From NCBI RefSeq assembly GCF_018614055.1, contig NZ_JAGGPB010000038.1, forward strand, positions 1 through 64,000: a DNA stretch of 64,000 nt, given 5' to 3'. This DNA comes from Streptomyces sp. ISL-98 (GTDB lineage Bacteria > Actinomycetota > Actinomycetes > Streptomycetales > Streptomycetaceae). The position numbers and the translations under genes are program-made. The first letter of the stretch is position 1, and the number at the start of each line of letters is the position of its first letter. The notes under the pieces are model-generated. The model had not been told where the DNA came from. It worked only from the letters and a program-made list of their open reading frames with translations, and searched no databases. Shown one piece after another: positions 50,341 through 57,860 of the stretch.

Positions 50341-50757
50341 ATGCGATCGAGCAAGGAACAGCGGCCCGCCGAGTACGGCCGCAGGGTCTGGCGATGGATC
50401 TCGGCAACGCTGCTGGCGCTGGCCATGGCCCTGGGCGGGATCTCCGTCGCTGCGCCTGCGCAGGCGGCTGGGGGTGTGTACCACGGAATTAACGTGAACG
50501 CCGCCTGTGCCCAGACCTGGAATGATCCCTACCAGGCGGCATATGTGGTGAACCTGTGGAGTCCGTACTCCTGGGTGTGCGCGCACCAGAGGGTCGGCTA
50601 CCCCTACGAGTTCTGGTACGAGGGCGGTGTCGACTTCCAGGCGTGGTGCAGTCGCCACTACCCGGGAAGTGCGGCGGTCATCGCGGGCTCGTGGTACAGC
50701 AAGTACCCGGCCTTCCAGTGGAGTTGCCGCGCGGACCACGAAATCAGCTACCGATAG
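50341..50757 (+). CDS. Small secreted four-cysteine protein
   Basis: 138 residues from ATG 50341 with GGAGGAGAACAC upstream. Signal peptide: basic start (RRVWRWISATLLALAMALGG) and a cleavage site near APAQAAGG. The ~95-residue mature part is rich in Trp/Tyr with four Cys (NAACAQTW, WVCAHQR, AWCSRHY, WSCRADH), enough for two disulphides. No family recognised. Divergent from the kinase gene. Confidence 0.7.
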   Translation: MRSSKEQRPAEYGRRVWRWISATLLALAMALGGISVAAPAQAAGGVYHGINVNAACAQTWNDPYQAAYVVNLWSPYSWVCAHQRVGYPYEFWYEGGVDFQAWCSRHYPGSAAVIAGSWYSKYPAFQWSCRADHEISYR

Positions 50758-50854
50758 GGCAGACGCGGCCTTACTTCTGGGTGGGTGCGCCACCGCCGCT
50801 GCGGTGGCGCACCCACCCGCTGATGTGGTGCGGCGGCAGGTAAGTTCCGCCGAC

Positions 50855-51078
50855 CTCTCGTAGACGACCTGACCGCCCGTCGTCGCCGAGGCATACTCGC
50901 CCGAGTAGTGCGCCATGCCGTGTACGGAACGGACCCGCCGCCACGGGTCCGACTCGTCGAAGTCCCTCAAGCGCAGCAAGTTGAAGGGGACTTCGCGAGT
51001 CGACCCGCCGGTATACCGAATCGACGCCGTAGGAGTGTTGTGCTTGCTGCGGCTCTCTCTCGGGCGCTGTGCGGCCAT
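50855..51078 (-). pseudogene. tnsA: N-terminal fragment of a second tnsA
   Basis: ATG 51078 begins MAAQRPRESRSKHNTPTASI and stays very close to tnsA up to GGQVVYE. The similarity stops there (near 50855), before the catalytic Asp and Lys. With the adjacent right end it shows that a second, closely related Tn7-like element once stood here and lost its transposition genes. Confidence 0.88.
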
Positions 51079-51237
51079 ACCGGAACGGTACGAAGTAAGC
51101 GCGCCGCCCGAACCGGAAGATCGTTAACAGCCGGCAATTGACAACTACTGAACGTTACCGTTGTCCATGATCACGCGGTAATGTCCAAACGGTGCTCATG
51201 ATCACGCGGAAATGCTCGCGAAACCGCGGAACCTACA
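51079..51237. repeat. Outer right end (RE3) of the Tn7-like element
   Basis: Same organisation as RE2 with two repeats (TCCATGATCACGCGGTAATG and CTCATGATCACGCGGAAATG) and terminus CCGCGGAACCTACA, followed directly by the CCTCG duplication. The terminal ACA is the complement of TGT, the expected Tn7-like terminal triplet. Confidence 0.88.
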
Positions 51238-51976
51238 CCTCGCGCGTGCGCAGGGCGGAGCGCAGGCTGAGTCCGTAGCCGTGCGCGTGCTCGCGGGCCG
51301 CTGCCTCCAGCTGGTCGTACGACGTCTGCTGCGTCATCTGCCCCGGGTGCTTGCGGTACCTGTACACCGGCAGGCCCAGCAGGATCCCAGGGGCTAGAAC
51401 CGCAACGCCGACGGCCGCCATGTAGTCCTCCCCCTGGACGAGTCCGCCCATCGGGGCGGCGCGCACGAGCTCGGTGCGGGCGAGGATCGTGGTCGGCCCG
51501 ATCGGGATCGTGTCCTGCGGCCGTGCCCAGTAGTCCATGACGTGCCCGGCCTCGTGCCGACCGGGCGGCGTCGGGCAGCGCCACAGACGGGTCGAGCCGT
51601 CGGGGTGCAGATCCTCACTCCACCCTGCGCACCAGCCCACCCCGGTCGATTCCAGGACGGTCAGCCGTGCCGCCATGGCGTCATCGGTGAACTCGTCATC
51701 GTCGTCCGCCCAGTTCACGTACGGGGTGCGGACCTGGGTGAGAGCGAGGTTGCGGGCGCAGGCGGCGCCGACCGGGCGGGGCAGCGCGAGGGTGCGGATG
51801 CGCGGGTCGGCCGCGAGAGGGGCGGGCAGGCGCGCGGGGGCGGCGCCATCGAGGGCGATTACAGCCTCCCACGGCACGGACTGCCGTGTGAGGCTGGCGT
51901 GCATGGCGGTCAGGTAGTCGAGGCGGTCCTCGCGCAGGCGGGTGGCGATAACGACCGTGGTCAGGGGCGTGGGCAG
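51233..51976 (-). CDS. GT2-type glycosyltransferase (start CTG?), 3' end altered by transposon
   Basis: PTPLTTVVIATRLREDRLDY opens a GT-A fold; the DxD-type motif is YVNWADDDDEFTDD and the catalytic acidic motif VQGEDYMA. GGAGA precedes CTG at 51976 by five to six bases. No nearby conventional start fits; the upstream Pro-rich extension looks non-coding. The last codon (Val) and TAG stop come from the transposon terminus: original ...GAG G joins TGTAG. Rejoining the flanks predicts a native end REARARG*. A nucleotide-sugar transferase in a transfer operon is unusual; the acceptor is unknown. Confidence 0.72.
   Translation of the reverse strand: MPTPLTTVVIATRLREDRLDYLTAMHASLTRQSVPWEAVIALDGAAPARLPAPLAADPRIRTLALPRPVGAACARNLALTQVRTPYVNWADDDDEFTDDAMAARLTVLESTGVGWCAGWSEDLHPDGSTRLWRCPTPPGRHEAGHVMDYWARPQDTIPIGPTTILARTELVRAAPMGGLVQGEDYMAAVGVAVLAPGILLGLPVYRYRKHPGQMTQQTSYDQLEAAAREHAHGYGLSLRSALRTREV
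51238..51242. repeat. Target-site duplication, right copy (CCTCG)
   Basis: Matches 31599-31603 exactly and abuts the CCTACA terminus. On the minus strand it is CGAGG, part of the last codons of the glycosyltransferase gene. Confidence 0.9.
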
Positions 51977-52007
51977 GGAAATCTCCGAAAAGCGCGGATG
52001 AGGAGGG

Positions 52008-52589
52008 TCAGCGGCGGACGGCCGTGGGGGGATTGACCGCAGCTGTGACGGGAGCGGTCCGGGGCGAACGTGCGGCGGATGAGGCGGTGGCGAACGGGGC
52101 CTTCGCGGGGGCGGGCCAGTGAGCCGGGTGGTTGCTGAATCCGGAGCGGGGGTCGGTGTCCCAGGCGACGACAGGACCGGCATCGGCGTGGAGCACGCTG
52201 ATCACTTCGATCCCGTGGGGGCGCAGAACGTAGCCCCACTGCAGGTCCTGGTCGGCGGCGGTCTTCTCGGTGACCGTCATGCGGCCCGGCGGGGAGCCGT
52301 CGGGGGTGACCAGGTGGTCCAGGGTGCTGCTGGGCCACTGCTCTCCGCCGGTCAGGGCGGTGACGATCTCGGGCGGGGCACCGTCGAGTAGGTCGCTGCC
52401 CAGCTCGTCCCACCCAACGGCGACGCCGTCCACAAGATGCCTCGCCATGACCTCGATGTCTTGCCCGAACCGGTGCTGGTAGGCGGCCAGGAGCATGGGC
52501 AGCTTCTCGCTCGGCTGGCCGTCGAGATGGACGTGTATGCCGGTGTAGCCGGTCTCGGTGGGGCGGGCGATGAAGGAACGGGTCGACAG
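52008..52589 (-). CDS. Hypothetical protein (start CTG?), 193 aa
   Basis: The frame is coherent from STRSFIARPTETGYTGIHVH, with GGAGG six bases before CTG 52589, while the first ATG (52496) lies 31 codons in. Then MLLAAYQHRFGQDIEVMARH, GWDELGSDLLDG, LTGGEQWPS and DLQWGYVLRPHGIEVISVL. This looks like a conserved Streptomyces plasmid/ICE hypothetical of alpha/beta type. The tail is Ala/Pro-rich. Function unknown. Confidence 0.65.
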   Translation of the reverse strand: MSTRSFIARPTETGYTGIHVHLDGQPSEKLPMLLAAYQHRFGQDIEVMARHLVDGVAVGWDELGSDLLDGAPPEIVTALTGGEQWPSSTLDHLVTPDGSPPGRMTVTEKTAADQDLQWGYVLRPHGIEVISVLHADAGPVVAWDTDPRSGFSNHPAHWPAPAKAPFATASSAARSPRTAPVTAAVNPPTAVRR

Positions 52590-52614
52590 GAGGAGCCTCC
52601 AAAAGGGCGGGAGG

Positions 52615-53160
52615 TTACCGGCCGGGTGTCGGGCCGGAGGGAGGGGCGGGCTGCGCCGGGGGAAGGCTGGACGACGCCTGTGTCTGGCCTGACGGTGGGA
52701 GCTTCGGTGGTGGCGCGGGGTCGTACACGGCGCGCAGGGTCATCAGGTCGGCCTGATCCGCGATGGCCAGCACGGACAGACTGCGGCTGGCCGCTTCCAT
52801 CAGCAGCCTGGGCGGTGACCCCTTCGCTGCGCCGCGGATCTGACCGCGCCACTGGGCGGCGGCGAAGAAGTAGTCACTCACGGCACGCAGGACGGGTTCG
52901 GCGGCGTCCAGAAGGCGCTGGGTGACGGCGCTGAACTCGGCAGGCGTCTCGGCCGCGGCGAGTGCGGCGAGATACGGGGCCAGGTCCCCGCTCGGCAGGG
53001 GCTCGGCCGGCAGCGGATGCTCGGCCAGGAAGGGCTCGGCGTCCCGCTTCGCCCACCGGAGCAGGTCACCGCGGGTGGCGATGCCGTAGTGGGCGGCGGC
53101 GATCTGGTCGGCATCGCGGCCGACGTTGTCGTACAGCTCGAAGTCGGGGTTCTGGGGCAC
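52615..53160 (-). CDS. Hypothetical protein, 181 aa
   Basis: GTG 53160 with AGAAGGA three bases upstream starts PQNPDFELYDNVGRDADQIA. Helical protein (YGIATRGDLLRWAKRDAEPF; FSAVTQRLLDAAEPVLRAVS) with a Pro/Ser-rich tail. No signal peptide. No family recognised. It follows the lipoprotein gene by 8 bp. Confidence 0.6.
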   Translation of the reverse strand: MPQNPDFELYDNVGRDADQIAAAHYGIATRGDLLRWAKRDAEPFLAEHPLPAEPLPSGDLAPYLAALAAAETPAEFSAVTQRLLDAAEPVLRAVSDYFFAAAQWRGQIRGAAKGSPPRLLMEAASRSLSVLAIADQADLMTLRAVYDPAPPPKLPPSGQTQASSSLPPAQPAPPSGPTPGR

Positions 53161-53168
53161 GGGTCCTT

Positions 53169-54218
53169 CTAAACGGAGGTGCTGGGGCCGGCGGCCTCGG
53201 CGTCGGTGCGGCGGCAGCCGTAGCCGAGCAGGCTCGATGGATCCGGCGTGCTGGGGACGGCGGCGATGTCCGAGCAGGTGAACGTGTAGGTGAAGGCGGG
53301 GCTCGGGGTGGTGCCGAGCCAGGCTCGGTCGTGCTTCTCCGGCACGATCCCCAGTCCCGGGGCGGTCACGGCGTCGTGCTGGCTGTGGGTGTGCGAGAAG
53401 ATCACGAGTGCGCCCTTGGTGGTCTTCAGCGCGTACGTGTCGGTGAACTGCGGGGCGACGGAGGCGAAGCGTGTGGTGCCGCGTGGGCCGAATTTCCCGG
53501 TCGTCTCGTCGTGGACCTTGATCTGCCGCCGGGAGGTCTCGGTCGAGGTGAAGACCTTCTTCCCGGTCATCTCGCCGCCGGTGGCGAAGTTGTCGGTCAC
53601 GGCCGAGTGGAGCACGCCGACCGGTGCGGCGAGAGAATTCGAGGCGGCGTCGACCGCGGTGGCGTACCCGTCCTTGTCGAGCACGATCTGCGGGAGCTGC
53701 TTTGGATCGTCGATGTCGACGGTGGCGACCATCTCCCACTGCTTCGACTTCGTATTCTCCGCCAGGACCAAGACGCGGGCGTACTGCTGCTGGCTGCCGG
53801 CCTTAGTGACGGCGGCGAACCACCGCTGCTGGCCGTCCTTGAGGCGCGGGATGTAGAGGTCGGTGGCCGAGAGGTCGTACGACCACGGTCGGTACGGCTC
53901 GCGATCGGCTTTTGGCAGGGCCTCGTCCTGCTTGATGTCGGCCAGCGACATCGCGTACCGGGGGCCGCCCTCGACGGTGTCGAGGAGGGCGCGGTCCTGG
54001 TTCATGTGCGCGAGGTTGTTGTTTGAGTAGTGGGTGATGGCGTCGCTTGCCTGCGCCGGGCTGAGCGCAGGGGTCGGCGTCGACGCGGCGGTGGTGTTGG
54101 GTGCCGTCTTCTTAGCGGAGGTGTCGCTGTCGTCGTTGGTGCAGGCGGTCGCGGCCAGGGCGACGGTGAGAGCCGCGGCGATCAGGGGCAGGGTGCGCCG
54201 GGCAGGACGGACGGGCAC
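53169..54218 (-). CDS. Putative lipoprotein
   Basis: 349 residues from GTG 54218. A basic n-region and hydrophobic core (ARRTLPLIAAALTVALAAT) lead to a lipobox-like ATAC followed by NDDSDTS, so it is probably lipidated at that Cys and displayed on the outer face of the membrane. The mature protein is a mixed alpha/beta domain (RPWSYDLSATDLYIPRLKDG; VFTSTETSRRQIKVHDETTG). No enzyme motif recognised. A surface lipoprotein fits a mating-pair or cell-wall role. Confidence 0.68.
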   Translation of the reverse strand: MPVRPARRTLPLIAAALTVALAATACTNDDSDTSAKKTAPNTTAASTPTPALSPAQASDAITHYSNNNLAHMNQDRALLDTVEGGPRYAMSLADIKQDEALPKADREPYRPWSYDLSATDLYIPRLKDGQQRWFAAVTKAGSQQQYARVLVLAENTKSKQWEMVATVDIDDPKQLPQIVLDKDGYATAVDAASNSLAAPVGVLHSAVTDNFATGGEMTGKKVFTSTETSRRQIKVHDETTGKFGPRGTTRFASVAPQFTDTYALKTTKGALVIFSHTHSQHDAVTAPGLGIVPEKHDRAWLGTTPSPAFTYTFTCSDIAAVPSTPDPSSLLGYGCRRTDAEAAGPSTSV

Positions 54219-54348
54219 TCCTCGTGCTGGGGGAAAGGGCAGCGGTGGGCGGTGTCAGGACGGCCGACCCCGGCGATCGACCAATGGCTGAAAGGACTTG
54301 GGTACGTCGCTGGCTAGGCGGGGTGCCGGGGGCCGCAGTCCGTGCTGG

Positions 54349-54855
54349 TCACGATCCGAGGAGGCCAGCCTGATCGTCGTGGTCTTCGGCCCAGCCGAAG
54401 ACCACGCGCTCCAGGTCTTCGAGGTAGAGGACATCGGTATGGGCGCGGAAGGCGTCGAGGCGTTCGTCCGTGTAGTCCTGGACCTCGTTGTCCGCCAGGT
54501 CGACGCGCACCCGGTTTTTCCTCGACAGCCGGCGCCACTCGAGCAGGTCGGAGTCGGTGGCGCGGGCCATCCATATCCAGATTCCGTTGCCCAGCTTGAT
54601 GACGTCCTGGGGGTGAAAGAGGCCGTTGGTTCGCCTGCGGCGTGGGTTGCGGTGTTCGCCGAACCCGGTGACAAGGCTCTGGGCGAGTTTGTCCAGGGCT
54701 GCGGCCTTGATGTGCGGGTCGAGGTCCTCGCGTGTGAGTTGTTCGCGCACCGCATCGGTGAGATGGCGCTTGTGGAATCGGCCGGCGGTGTCGGTGAGAG
54801 CTACAGCGGTCTTCTCGACGATGTGCTGCAGGCGGAGGTCAGCGGTGGTCGTCAC
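54349..54855 (-). CDS. Hypothetical protein, 168 aa
   Basis: ATG 54855 overlaps the parB-like stop (ATGA). The N-terminal half is helical (HIVEKTAVALTDTAGRFHKR; IKAAALDKLAQSLVTGFGEH) and the C-terminal half is alpha/beta (NGIWIWMARATDSDLLEWRR, TDVLYLEDLERVVFGWAED). It is translationally coupled to the ParB-like protein, which suggests a joint function. The following 130 bp (54219-54348) hold no gene that I can support. Confidence 0.62.
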   Translation of the reverse strand: MTTTADLRLQHIVEKTAVALTDTAGRFHKRHLTDAVREQLTREDLDPHIKAAALDKLAQSLVTGFGEHRNPRRRRTNGLFHPQDVIKLGNGIWIWMARATDSDLLEWRRLSRKNRVRVDLADNEVQDYTDERLDAFRAHTDVLYLEDLERVVFGWAEDHDDQAGLLGS

Positions 54856-55664
54856 GGCAGGTCACGCTCCTGCCAGACCTGGTCCATCTCGGCCAGCGCC
54901 GTCATGGCGTGCGCGATGGTCTCGCGGGTGATGGGCGTGCCGCTGGCGTACGCGGGGTCGTACCGGCTGAACGTGCGCGTACCGCGGGCCTGGGCGAGCG
55001 GCGGGACTACCTCGTCCAGCAGTCGGGTGGCCACCCGACGCTGCCGCTTGTCCTCTTCGACGCGCTCGGTGCGCTCTGCCCACGCGCCTGCCAGCGTCAG
55101 GTCGCCCTCGATGACCCGGTCTGCCAGTTCGGGGTCCTCCTCACGCAGACGGGCGAGCTGGACCTCCGCGGAGTTGGCCTTGGCCTTGTTCTCCTGGGCG
55201 ACCGCGTACGCCTCGTTGAGTCCCATGGCCCCGGTGATGACCGGGTCCACGAGGTCGGGTGCGTGCTGCAGGACGGTGTTTGCGCGCCCCATGACGGCCA
55301 GGGCGACTCCGAGTTGTTCCTTTAGGGAACGCGCGGTCTGTTCCCTCGGGGAACGGCCGTCTTGTTCCCTGAGGGAACAAGCCTTGACGGTGATCATCGC
55401 GGCCTGTCCCTTGGTCAGGCTGCGGCGGCGGAGGTTGACGGACAGGATGTAGACGTCCGGGGTGTCGCCCTCGTAGGTGATGAAGGCTGTTTCGATGCCA
55501 GCACGTTCGCAGGCGATGAGTCGGCCGCGTCCGTCGAGGATGCGTCCTTGACGGTCGAGGACGATGGGCTGCAGAAGCCCGTTCTCCTGGATGTCGTGGG
55601 TGAGGGCGGTCAGGTCGTCCTCGTCGAGCAGGGGGAGGAGCGAGGCGGTCGGGTGGGATTCGAT
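54852..55664 (-). CDS. parB: ParB-like nuclease-domain/DNA-binding protein (start ATC?)
   Basis: About 270 residues. ParB/Srx-type N-terminal domain: LTHDIQENGLLQPIVLDRQG, ILDGRGRLIACERAGIE. A central HTH-like region (QLGVALAVMGRANTVLQHAP) and a C-terminal helical domain follow. No ATG/GTG/TTG lies between the previous stop and the conserved N-terminus; ATC at 55664 has AGGAGA six bases upstream. The codons for three REQ repeats (SLREQ, SPREQ, SLKEQ) coincide with a DNA palindrome array. Role inferred: plasmid partition or operon regulation. Confidence 0.7.
   Translation of the reverse strand: MESHPTASLLPLLDEDDLTALTHDIQENGLLQPIVLDRQGRILDGRGRLIACERAGIETAFITYEGDTPDVYILSVNLRRRSLTKGQAAMITVKACSLREQDGRSPREQTARSLKEQLGVALAVMGRANTVLQHAPDLVDPVITGAMGLNEAYAVAQENKAKANSAEVQLARLREEDPELADRVIEGDLTLAGAWAERTERVEEDKRQRRVATRLLDEVVPPLAQARGTRTFSRYDPAYASGTPITRETIAHAMTALAEMDQVWQERDLP
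55316..55378. repeat. Three 15-bp palindromes at exact 24-bp spacing inside parB
   Basis: GTTCCTTTAGGGAAC (55316-55330), GTTCCCTCGGGGAAC (55340-55354) and GTTCCCTGAGGGAAC (55364-55378). The period is exactly 24 bp, i.e. eight codons. They are candidate binding sites for the ParB-like protein encoded here (parS-like or autoregulatory). Confidence 0.6.
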
Positions 55665-55735
55665 GGGGCGTCTCCTGGGGGTGATGGAGGGGTTGGAGTG
55701 GCTGGTGTGCCCGGAGGGTTGGATGGGAGAGGGTT

Positions 55736-57250
55736 TCAGTGCATGCGGGCGTCGGTGTCGAACAGCGCCAGCTCGTGCGCATGCAAAAGATGTTGAACGA
55801 TGAATGATCGCCCGGCTACCTTCCACAGGCCGCGTCCCCGGTTGAGGTGGGCGATGGCTTCGGTTTCGACGGAGGTCAGACCCAGCAGGGAAGCCGCGGC
55901 GTGGAGCTGGTCGGTTTCCTGCCGGTAGATGATGCGGGTGGAGCAGTCGGCCAGGAGTCCCTCGGCGAGGGCGCGGCCCTGGGATCCGGCGTCGCCTGCG
56001 GTGAGCAGGTCGCTGAGCCGGTGGATGACCATGAGGTTGGCGATGCCGAGGCCACGGGAGAGTTTCCACTGGGCTTGCATGCGCTGGAGGAGACCGGGGT
56101 GGCGCATCAGGCGCCATGCCTCGTCATAGACGATCCACCGCCGGCCGCCGCGCGGGTCAGTGAGAGCGGACTCCATCCACGCCGACGCGCACGTCATAGC
56201 GAGGACGAGGGCGGTGTCGTCGCCGGACCCGCCGAGTCGGGACAGGTCGATGGTGAGCATCGGGGAGTTGGGGTCGAACGCCACGGTGGAGGGGGCGTCG
56301 AACATGCCGGCAAGGTCGCCGTGGACCAGGCGGCGCATGGCGTGGGCGAGGTCGCGGGCTGCTTCGCCGAGCCGTCCGGACATCATCCCGGCGGCCTCGT
56401 CGAGCGCGGTGGGGTTGTTGAGTGCGGCGGCGACGTCGCCGAGGAGCGGTGTACGGCCGGTGGCGGCGGCGCGGGTGACGACGGCGTCGAGGGCGACGTC
56501 AAGGGCGGTGTGCTCCATCGGCAGCAGGTCCCGCCCGAGAACGGTCCGGGCTAGAGAACCGAGCAGCAGCAGGCGCCGCTTGCGGATCTCGCCGATCCAG
56601 TCGGCCTCCGAGACGCTGTCGGGTCGCGGTGCGGCGTCCAACGGGTTGAGCTTGCCGGGCAGTCCGGGCCCGAGGGCGACGGATGTGCCGCCGAGTGCGG
56701 AGGCGACGGGCGTCCATTCGCCCTTGGGGTCACACGGGACGTAGATGCGGTAGCCGAAGGCGACCGACCGCAGCGCGAACGACTTCGCCAGCGCTGACTT
56801 GCCCTGGCCGATCACGCCTGCGAGCAGGATGTTGGGGTTGGTGAAGCCCTCGACCTTGCCGTACAGCGCGAACGGATCGAACACGAACGAGGCTTCGGCG
56901 TGGACGTCGCGGCCGACGTAGATGCCTTCGGCGCCGAGGCCGCCTTCGGCGAGGAACGGGTACGCGCCGGCCGCGATGGCGGTGGTCATGCGGTGGGCGG
57001 GCAGCTTCAGCCGGTTTCCGCGGGCGGAGGCAGGGCCGGGGCGCCCGCTCGGCGGGAAGAGAGGAGCGGGCATTTCGTGCTCCGCGGGCGCGGTGCCAGC
57101 GGGGTGGGCGGCGGCCTCGGCTCGGGCCTTGGCGGCGGCTTCGGCGAGCTGGCGGCGGGCTGCTTTGCGGCTGGCCCGGTCGGTGCCGTGCGGAGTGAAC
57201 AGCGGGGAGGCGGAGGCGCGGCGGGCTCGGCGTGCGGGCCGGTGATTCAT
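55736..57250 (-). CDS. VirB4-like conjugation ATPase
   Basis: 504 residues from ATG 57250 (MNHRPARRARRASASPLFTP). Walker A GVIGQGKSALAKS, Walker B RRWIVYDEAWRLM, and a conserved IANLMVIHRLSDL motif identify the FtsK/HerA-type RecA fold of VirB4/TraC. It is about half the length of a classical VirB4: the N-terminal domain is missing and may be supplied by the SCO6880-type protein encoded upstream. It would power assembly of the transfer channel at the membrane. Confidence 0.85.
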   Translation of the reverse strand: MNHRPARRARRASASPLFTPHGTDRASRKAARRQLAEAAAKARAEAAAHPAGTAPAEHEMPAPLFPPSGRPGPASARGNRLKLPAHRMTTAIAAGAYPFLAEGGLGAEGIYVGRDVHAEASFVFDPFALYGKVEGFTNPNILLAGVIGQGKSALAKSFALRSVAFGYRIYVPCDPKGEWTPVASALGGTSVALGPGLPGKLNPLDAAPRPDSVSEADWIGEIRKRRLLLLGSLARTVLGRDLLPMEHTALDVALDAVVTRAAATGRTPLLGDVAAALNNPTALDEAAGMMSGRLGEAARDLAHAMRRLVHGDLAGMFDAPSTVAFDPNSPMLTIDLSRLGGSGDDTALVLAMTCASAWMESALTDPRGGRRWIVYDEAWRLMRHPGLLQRMQAQWKLSRGLGIANLMVIHRLSDLLTAGDAGSQGRALAEGLLADCSTRIIYRQETDQLHAAASLLGLTSVETEAIAHLNRGRGLWKVAGRSFIVQHLLHAHELALFDTDARMH

Positions 57251-57292
57251 GGCAGGTCGGCTTTCACGTGGCGGCGGTCTCGGTGTGGGCGG

Positions 57293-57835
57293 TCAGACCA
57301 CCGGTGAGGCGCTGAACTGGTGCTTCCAGTAGCCCTTGCCGTCGTTGTTCCAGTCGAGGTGGAGTTCGCCGTCGGCCAGTCCGCGTCCGGAGCCGATCGT
57401 GTAGCTGAGTACGGGCGTGGTGTAAGAGTTGTTGTAGTTGGCGTTGGAGTCGCTGTTTTCCAGCCGCGATTCGATGCCGTAGTAGTTGGCGGACTTCTTC
57501 ACCGGGTCGGTGCCGGCCTGCGACTTCTTGACCTGGAGCTTGAAGTAGGCGCCGTCGAAGATGGTGCTGTCGTCGACCTGGCCGTACGCCGGTCCGTCCC
57601 AGCTGACCTTGGCGTACGTGTAGACGGTGGAGCCGGAGCGCTTGGCGCACAGGGTGACACGGACGTCCCAGTTGTCGGCCCAGGGGCCCGTGTACGCAGG
57701 GTCGTCGATGGACTTGGTGCTGGTCGTGCACTTGTAGCTGGCGGCTGCGGCGGGGTTGGCGGTCGCTATGGCGGCGGTGCCGGCGAGTGCGGCGATGATG
57801 ACGGCGGTGGAGGTGGAGCGCTTCAGCTTGCGCAT
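57293..57835 (-). CDS. Small secreted protein
   Basis: 180 residues from ATG 57835. Signal peptide MRKLKRSTSTAVIIAALAGT with cleavage near NPAAAAS. The mature domain is beta-rich (YTYAKVSWDGPAYGQVDDST; GELHLDWNNDGKGYWKHQ) with two Cys (YKCTTS, VTLCAKR) that could form a disulphide. No family recognised. Lying among transfer genes, it may act at the cell surface during mating. Confidence 0.65.
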   Translation of the reverse strand: MRKLKRSTSTAVIIAALAGTAAIATANPAAAASYKCTTSTKSIDDPAYTGPWADNWDVRVTLCAKRSGSTVYTYAKVSWDGPAYGQVDDSTIFDGAYFKLQVKKSQAGTDPVKKSANYYGIESRLENSDSNANYNNSYTTPVLSYTIGSGRGLADGELHLDWNNDGKGYWKHQFSASPVV

Positions 57836-57860
57836 GGAGTGCCTTTCGTCGGGGTGGGGG

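Larger units (their letters stand above)
31604..51237 (-). mobile_element. Composite Tn7-like transposon, 19,634 bp
   Basis: Starts TGTAGG and ends CCTACA with perfect 5-bp flanking CCTCG repeats. Gene order is left end, tniQ/tnsD, tnsC, tnsB, tnsA, right end (all minus strand, overlapping by 4 nt), the set of a heteromeric cut-and-paste TnsAB-type transposon with AAA+ and target-selector proteins. It then continues through two IS elements, two cargo blocks and an internal right-end/left-end junction before the outer right end. tnsB and tniQ each carry a single-base frame error, so whether the element is active is uncertain. Confidence 0.88.
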
